64,000 bases of DNA, taken from NCBI GenBank assembly GCA_016776605.1, contig JADHTB010000013.1:42620-106619 (forward strand), given 5' to 3'. The stretch comes from Alphaproteobacteria bacterium (GTDB taxonomy: Bacteria; Pseudomonadota; Alphaproteobacteria; GCA-2731375). The notes below the pieces were generated by a model. It had not been told where the DNA came from, did no database searches, and saw only the letters and a program-made list of their open reading frames with translations. Shown in pieces: positions 61,423-64,000 of this stretch (the first letter of the stretch is position 1; every line of letters starts with the position of its first letter). The translations under genes were made by a program, and so were the position numbers.

Positions 61423-62395
61423 CGCCGGCTGTTCGATCAAACACAAAGGGCGAGCGATAGGAAAGATACATCAGACGCTTATTGACCGTCGATGAATAGG
61501 TGACGCTGTCCAGAATGATGCCCGCCACAAGGCCGATCGCGCTTAAAATCATCAGCCCGGCCGCGGCCACCGTGCTGGGAATTTTTGGTACGGTTCCCGT
61601 TTCCAGGAAATACAGAACAATGGGTATGCCGATGGCCAGGGACAGCAGCGCCAGAATGGCCGCGATCACCGAAAACATCACCATGGGACGCACATGTTTC
61701 AGCAAAATGAACATTGTCATCAAGATGCGCCAGCCGTCACGGTAGGTCTTCAATTTGCTGACGGTGCCCTCGGCCCGGTCCATATAGACCGTGGGCACCT
61801 CCTGACACGGCACGCCCATCTGAATGGCATGAACGCTAAGCTCCGTTTCAATTTCAAAACCAGACGACAAAGCCGGAAAACTTTTAACAAAGCGCCGGGA
61901 AAAAACCCGATAGCCGGAAAATATGTCAGTGAATTTTTCGCCGAACAGCAACCTAAGGACGGCATTGAAAGCCAAATTTCCTAACTTGTGCCCAGGTCGG
62001 TAGGCGTCGTTGTTTTCCATCTGGCGGGTGGCGACGACCATATCGAGATGTCTGTCAAACATCAGCTCAACAAGTTCCGGCGCCCGTGAGGTATCATAGG
62101 TGCCGTCACCGTCGGCCATGATGTAGATATCAGCCTCGATTTCGGAAAACGCCCGGCGGACCGCGTTGCCCTTGCCTTTCATGGCTTCATGCAGAACCAT
62201 TGCCCCGGCGCCACGGGCGATAGAGGCGGTGTTGTCCGTTGAATTGTTATCTATGACATAAACGTCCGCGGCAGGCAGCGCGGACTTAAAGTCGTTAACA
62301 ACATCCGCGATCACCGCCGCTTCGTTAAAACAGGGCAAGACGATCGCGATATGCATGCGTTGCGAAAAGGTTTGAGGCATTTTTTCTTTTATCAA
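61403..62395 (-). CDS. GT2 family glycosyltransferase, dolichyl-phosphate mannose/glucose synthase-like
   Basis: A 330-residue enzyme. The GT-A domain has VLPCFNEAAVIADVV (about 18-32), YVIDNNSTDNT, and the metal-binding DxD-type stretch IMADGDGTYD (about 91-100), then a GYRVFSRRFVKSFP acceptor-side motif. Two C-terminal membrane helices (about 237-300) anchor it. It should transfer a sugar from a nucleotide donor to polyprenyl phosphate. It overlaps the GtrA gene, forming a make-and-flip pair for the nearby GT-C protein. Confidence 0.86.
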   Translation of the reverse strand: MIKEKMPQTFSQRMHIAIVLPCFNEAAVIADVVNDFKSALPAADVYVIDNNSTDNTASIARGAGAMVLHEAMKGKGNAVRRAFSEIEADIYIMADGDGTYDTSRAPELVELMFDRHLDMVVATRQMENNDAYRPGHKLGNLAFNAVLRLLFGEKFTDIFSGYRVFSRRFVKSFPALSSGFEIETELSVHAIQMGVPCQEVPTVYMDRAEGTVSKLKTYRDGWRILMTMFILLKHVRPMVMFSVIAAILALLSLAIGIPIVLYFLETGTVPKIPSTVAAAGLMILSAIGLVAGIILDSVTYSSTVNKRLMYLSYRSPFVFDRTAGDDADAD

Positions 62396-62610
62396 ATTGA
62401 CGGCAAAGAACGGCCTTCACGCCAGATCCGTACAACCGGCGCGCCGACGATTTCTGCATGACAGGCTCATGCGAACTTGTCCATCCTGTTCTGGGTTATG
62501 CCGGTAGGGAAAGGATGTTTTTTTGCTGGCTGTTGCCCGATCAATTAGCCCAGAAGACCCAGGCTCTTATGACTTCGGCTTCCAACCCGCTGCCATGCGG
62601 TTTCCACGCC
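62396..62610. other. Gap upstream of the GT2 gene
   Basis: Likely contains the GT2-GtrA promoter. No credible gene. It ends at the terminator and tRNA-like duplicate described separately. Confidence 0.35.
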
Positions 62611-62676
62611 ACAAAAAAACGGCCTGGCATTTTACTGCCAGGCCGTTGATATTTTTGCTTGCGGGGCAGGATGCCA
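62611..62676 (-). terminator. Terminator of the methyltransferase gene, duplicated with a tRNA-fMet 3' fragment
   Basis: Perfect 11-base arms acggcctggca (62619-62629) and tgccaggccgt (62636-62646) are followed on the minus strand by a seven-T run, a strong terminator for the methyltransferase. Next to it, cttgcggggcaggat (about 62658-62672) matches the 3' end of the initiator tRNA at 63.9 kb with one base missing. The whole stretch aligns with 63821-63883. Confidence 0.75.
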
Positions 62677-62695
62677 ACTTTGGCAAACAACGAAT

Positions 62696-63565
62696 TCAAG
62701 CAGGAAATAAGCGCTCGAGCGGCATCGCATCTACGTCCGCCATCGGGCGTGACAGGTAGAGCTCGGCGAGAAAATGACCCTCGTCCTCCTTGCCGGTCGG
62801 GTCGATGCCCTGATCACGCAGTTGTTCAAGCACCTTTTCCTGTTCATCGTCGGAGACAAATTCACGCTGAAAGAAGGTCTCCCCCTCCAGTTTCTCAGTT
62901 ACATATCCCCACCTGCCCAGGGACTCCTCAATGGCGTCAAAGGGGAATAACCGCAGAACGAAGTTGGCAAGCCAAGGCCGGCTACCTTCGGTGAAGGCGG
63001 GCAAAAAACGGTCAAAACTTTTCTGGGTCAAGTAACCGACGCACCCGGTAGATATTACCAGATCGACCTGCCCCAAGGTTTTTCTTGCCGTCGCGGATAA
63101 CGGTTCGGTTTCAAGATTAGCGACAATTCCTTCATCAAGCAGGCCCGACTCTACGCCGAATTCGATAGCATTCTCAGCCTGATCAAGCCCGATCATCATA
63201 ATCTCTTCCGGGTTATCAATATCAGCAAAGAAACGCTGGTCGTCCGCAACGACCTGATCAGACGTCGCGCCCTTCATCTTCGCTTGGCCCCAATGGTCGT
63301 AAAGATCATCCATTGAAAGGTCATGCTTGAGGATTGCCGCATTTACACCATAGGAACAACCCAGATCCAACACATGGAGCATATCGTCCTGATTCCGCTG
63401 CAGGTGCCCAATCAAGCTCTGGAAGATCGGTTTTGCCGTATCAGGTATTGCGTAATCAAGCTTGTTTAGTTCACGGAAATAATGTCTTGGATCGGTTTGA
63501 TTATAAATATGATTCATATCCGCCTTGACCTCATTGAGGTTCTCAAAGCTGGTATCGTCTTGCAT
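62696..63565 (-). CDS. Class I SAM-dependent methyltransferase
   Basis: A 289-residue protein starting at an ATG preceded by AAGGAGATTTT. The SAM-binding motif I is VLDLGCSYGVNAA (about 66-78), with a second acidic residue in MIGLDQAENAIEFG and motif LVISTGCVGYLT (about 172-183). There is a hydrophilic N-terminal ~40 residues. Substrate unknown. It sits alone between two related terminators, one of them linked to a tRNA-fMet fragment, so it may be cargo of a small insertion. Confidence 0.83.
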   Translation of the reverse strand: MQDDTSFENLNEVKADMNHIYNQTDPRHYFRELNKLDYAIPDTAKPIFQSLIGHLQRNQDDMLHVLDLGCSYGVNAAILKHDLSMDDLYDHWGQAKMKGATSDQVVADDQRFFADIDNPEEIMMIGLDQAENAIEFGVESGLLDEGIVANLETEPLSATARKTLGQVDLVISTGCVGYLTQKSFDRFLPAFTEGSRPWLANFVLRLFPFDAIEESLGRWGYVTEKLEGETFFQREFVSDDEQEKVLEQLRDQGIDPTGKEDEGHFLAELYLSRPMADVDAMPLERLFPA

Positions 63566-63822
63566 AAAATCTCCTTCTGGTCGTATTTTGATAAAATACG
63601 ACGCACGGACCCAACACCTCGAAACACAGGCGTGCTGCGAGTCGAAGAATGTTAGTACTGATTAATTGATTTAAGCATTTTACCATACCAACCAGAAAAT
63701 GCAAACCGGTGCGCTCTAAAAGGCCTACTATAGTGCTTAAATGATCCCAAAATCTGTACCCGGATTTATTTCAAACGACCCAATACAACAGTCGTTTGTT
63801 TCCGCTGCGCTTCCGCGCAACG
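63566..63822. other. Upstream region of the methyltransferase gene
   Basis: An AT-rich region that must contain the methyltransferase promoter. The sequence actataatgcttaaat-like words (about 63727-63741) are possible promoter parts, but not certain. No gene seen. Confidence 0.35.
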
Positions 63823-63855
63823 AAAAACGGCCTAGCGATTTACTGCTAAGCCGTT
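63823..63855 (-). terminator. Terminator of the initiator tRNA
   Basis: Arms aacggcctagc (63826-63836) and gctaagccgtt (63845-63855) pair with one mismatch and are followed on the minus strand by TTTTT (63827-63823). It is placed eight bases after the tRNA 3' end and is related to the terminator at 62.6 kb. Confidence 0.75.
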
Positions 63856-63862
63856 GATAAGG

Positions 63863-63940
<78 letters not shown>

Positions 63941-64000
63941 GAGGTGTTTTGTTTTGGGGTTGGCAATGCCCATGGCCATAGTCTTGTTGGATTTGGTCAT
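63941..64000. other. Right edge of window upstream of tRNA-fMet
   Basis: Holds the tRNA promoter side. A short minus-strand ATG frame reading into the tRNA is not considered a gene. Nothing else visible. Confidence 0.3.

Overview
The window looks like a chromosome segment of a heterotrophic alphaproteobacterium, probably a Rhodospirillales-type organism. The evidence is high GC, a general L-amino-acid binding protein, alphaproteobacterial XRE regulators, an NDUFS4-like complex I subunit, a TAXI-type TRAP transporter and many transporter-linked catabolic operons. Species cannot be read from the sequence.

Left part (1-28.8 kb): a truncated amino-acid binding protein diverges from a cystathionine beta-lyase-like gene that is nearly fused to modABC (molybdate uptake). 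Then comes a tightly overlapping eleven-gene minus-strand operon (14.9 to 4.8 kb). It encodes a DHDPS-like aldolase, an ABC permease and ATPase, two Gfo/Idh/MocA dehydrogenases, a DUF993 protein, two sugar-phosphate-isomerase-like TIM barrels, an enolase-superfamily enzyme, an HpcH/HpaI aldolase and a small membrane protein. The matching periplasmic binding protein is divergent from it. Together they look like uptake and breakdown of one unknown sugar-acid- or polyol-like substrate. Around it lie a GNAT protein, an epimerase, a zinc alcohol dehydrogenase that has lost its nucleotide-binding glycine motif, an SDR, an esterase, an amidase/hydrolase, a crotonase, an XRE-S24-type regulator split by one stop codon, a GFA protein and a MATE pump.

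Middle (28.8-43 kb): an FAD oxidoreductase is followed by a minus-strand set resembling synthesis of polyprenyl-phosphate D-arabinofuranose: a HAD-UbiA fusion, GtrA, DprE1-like, DprE2-like and a GT-C type membrane glycosyltransferase. Next are an unrecognised 526-residue protein with a neighbouring isochorismatase-fold hydrolase, a MITE-like nested inverted repeat, and a 915-residue RTX protein with an Asn/Gly low-complexity tract and Ala/Gln-rich helices.

Right part (43.4-64 kb): an intact tRNA-Arg(UCU) at 55.5 kb has 3'-end copies at 43.4 and 52.1 kb, and a tyrosine-integrase C-terminal remnant touches the outer copy. This is the geometry of two tandem tRNA-associated islands. Their cargo is a class III cyclase, UspA plus TAXI-TRAP transporter, a quinone-reductase-like MDR protein, a truncated haemoglobin, a GFA protein and a response regulator/Hpt pair. 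Beyond the tRNA are the NDUFS4-like gene, a catabolic operon (flavin monooxygenase, tautomerase-SnoaL fusion, SDR, cysteine hydrolase), a GT-C/GtrA/GT2 lipid-linked sugar set, a methyltransferase and an initiator tRNA. The methyltransferase is flanked by a degenerate duplicate of the tRNA-fMet 3' end plus its terminator.

Three copies of a roughly 60-105 bp palindromic element, with covarying central stems, are scattered at 16.1, 22.4 and 36.1 kb.
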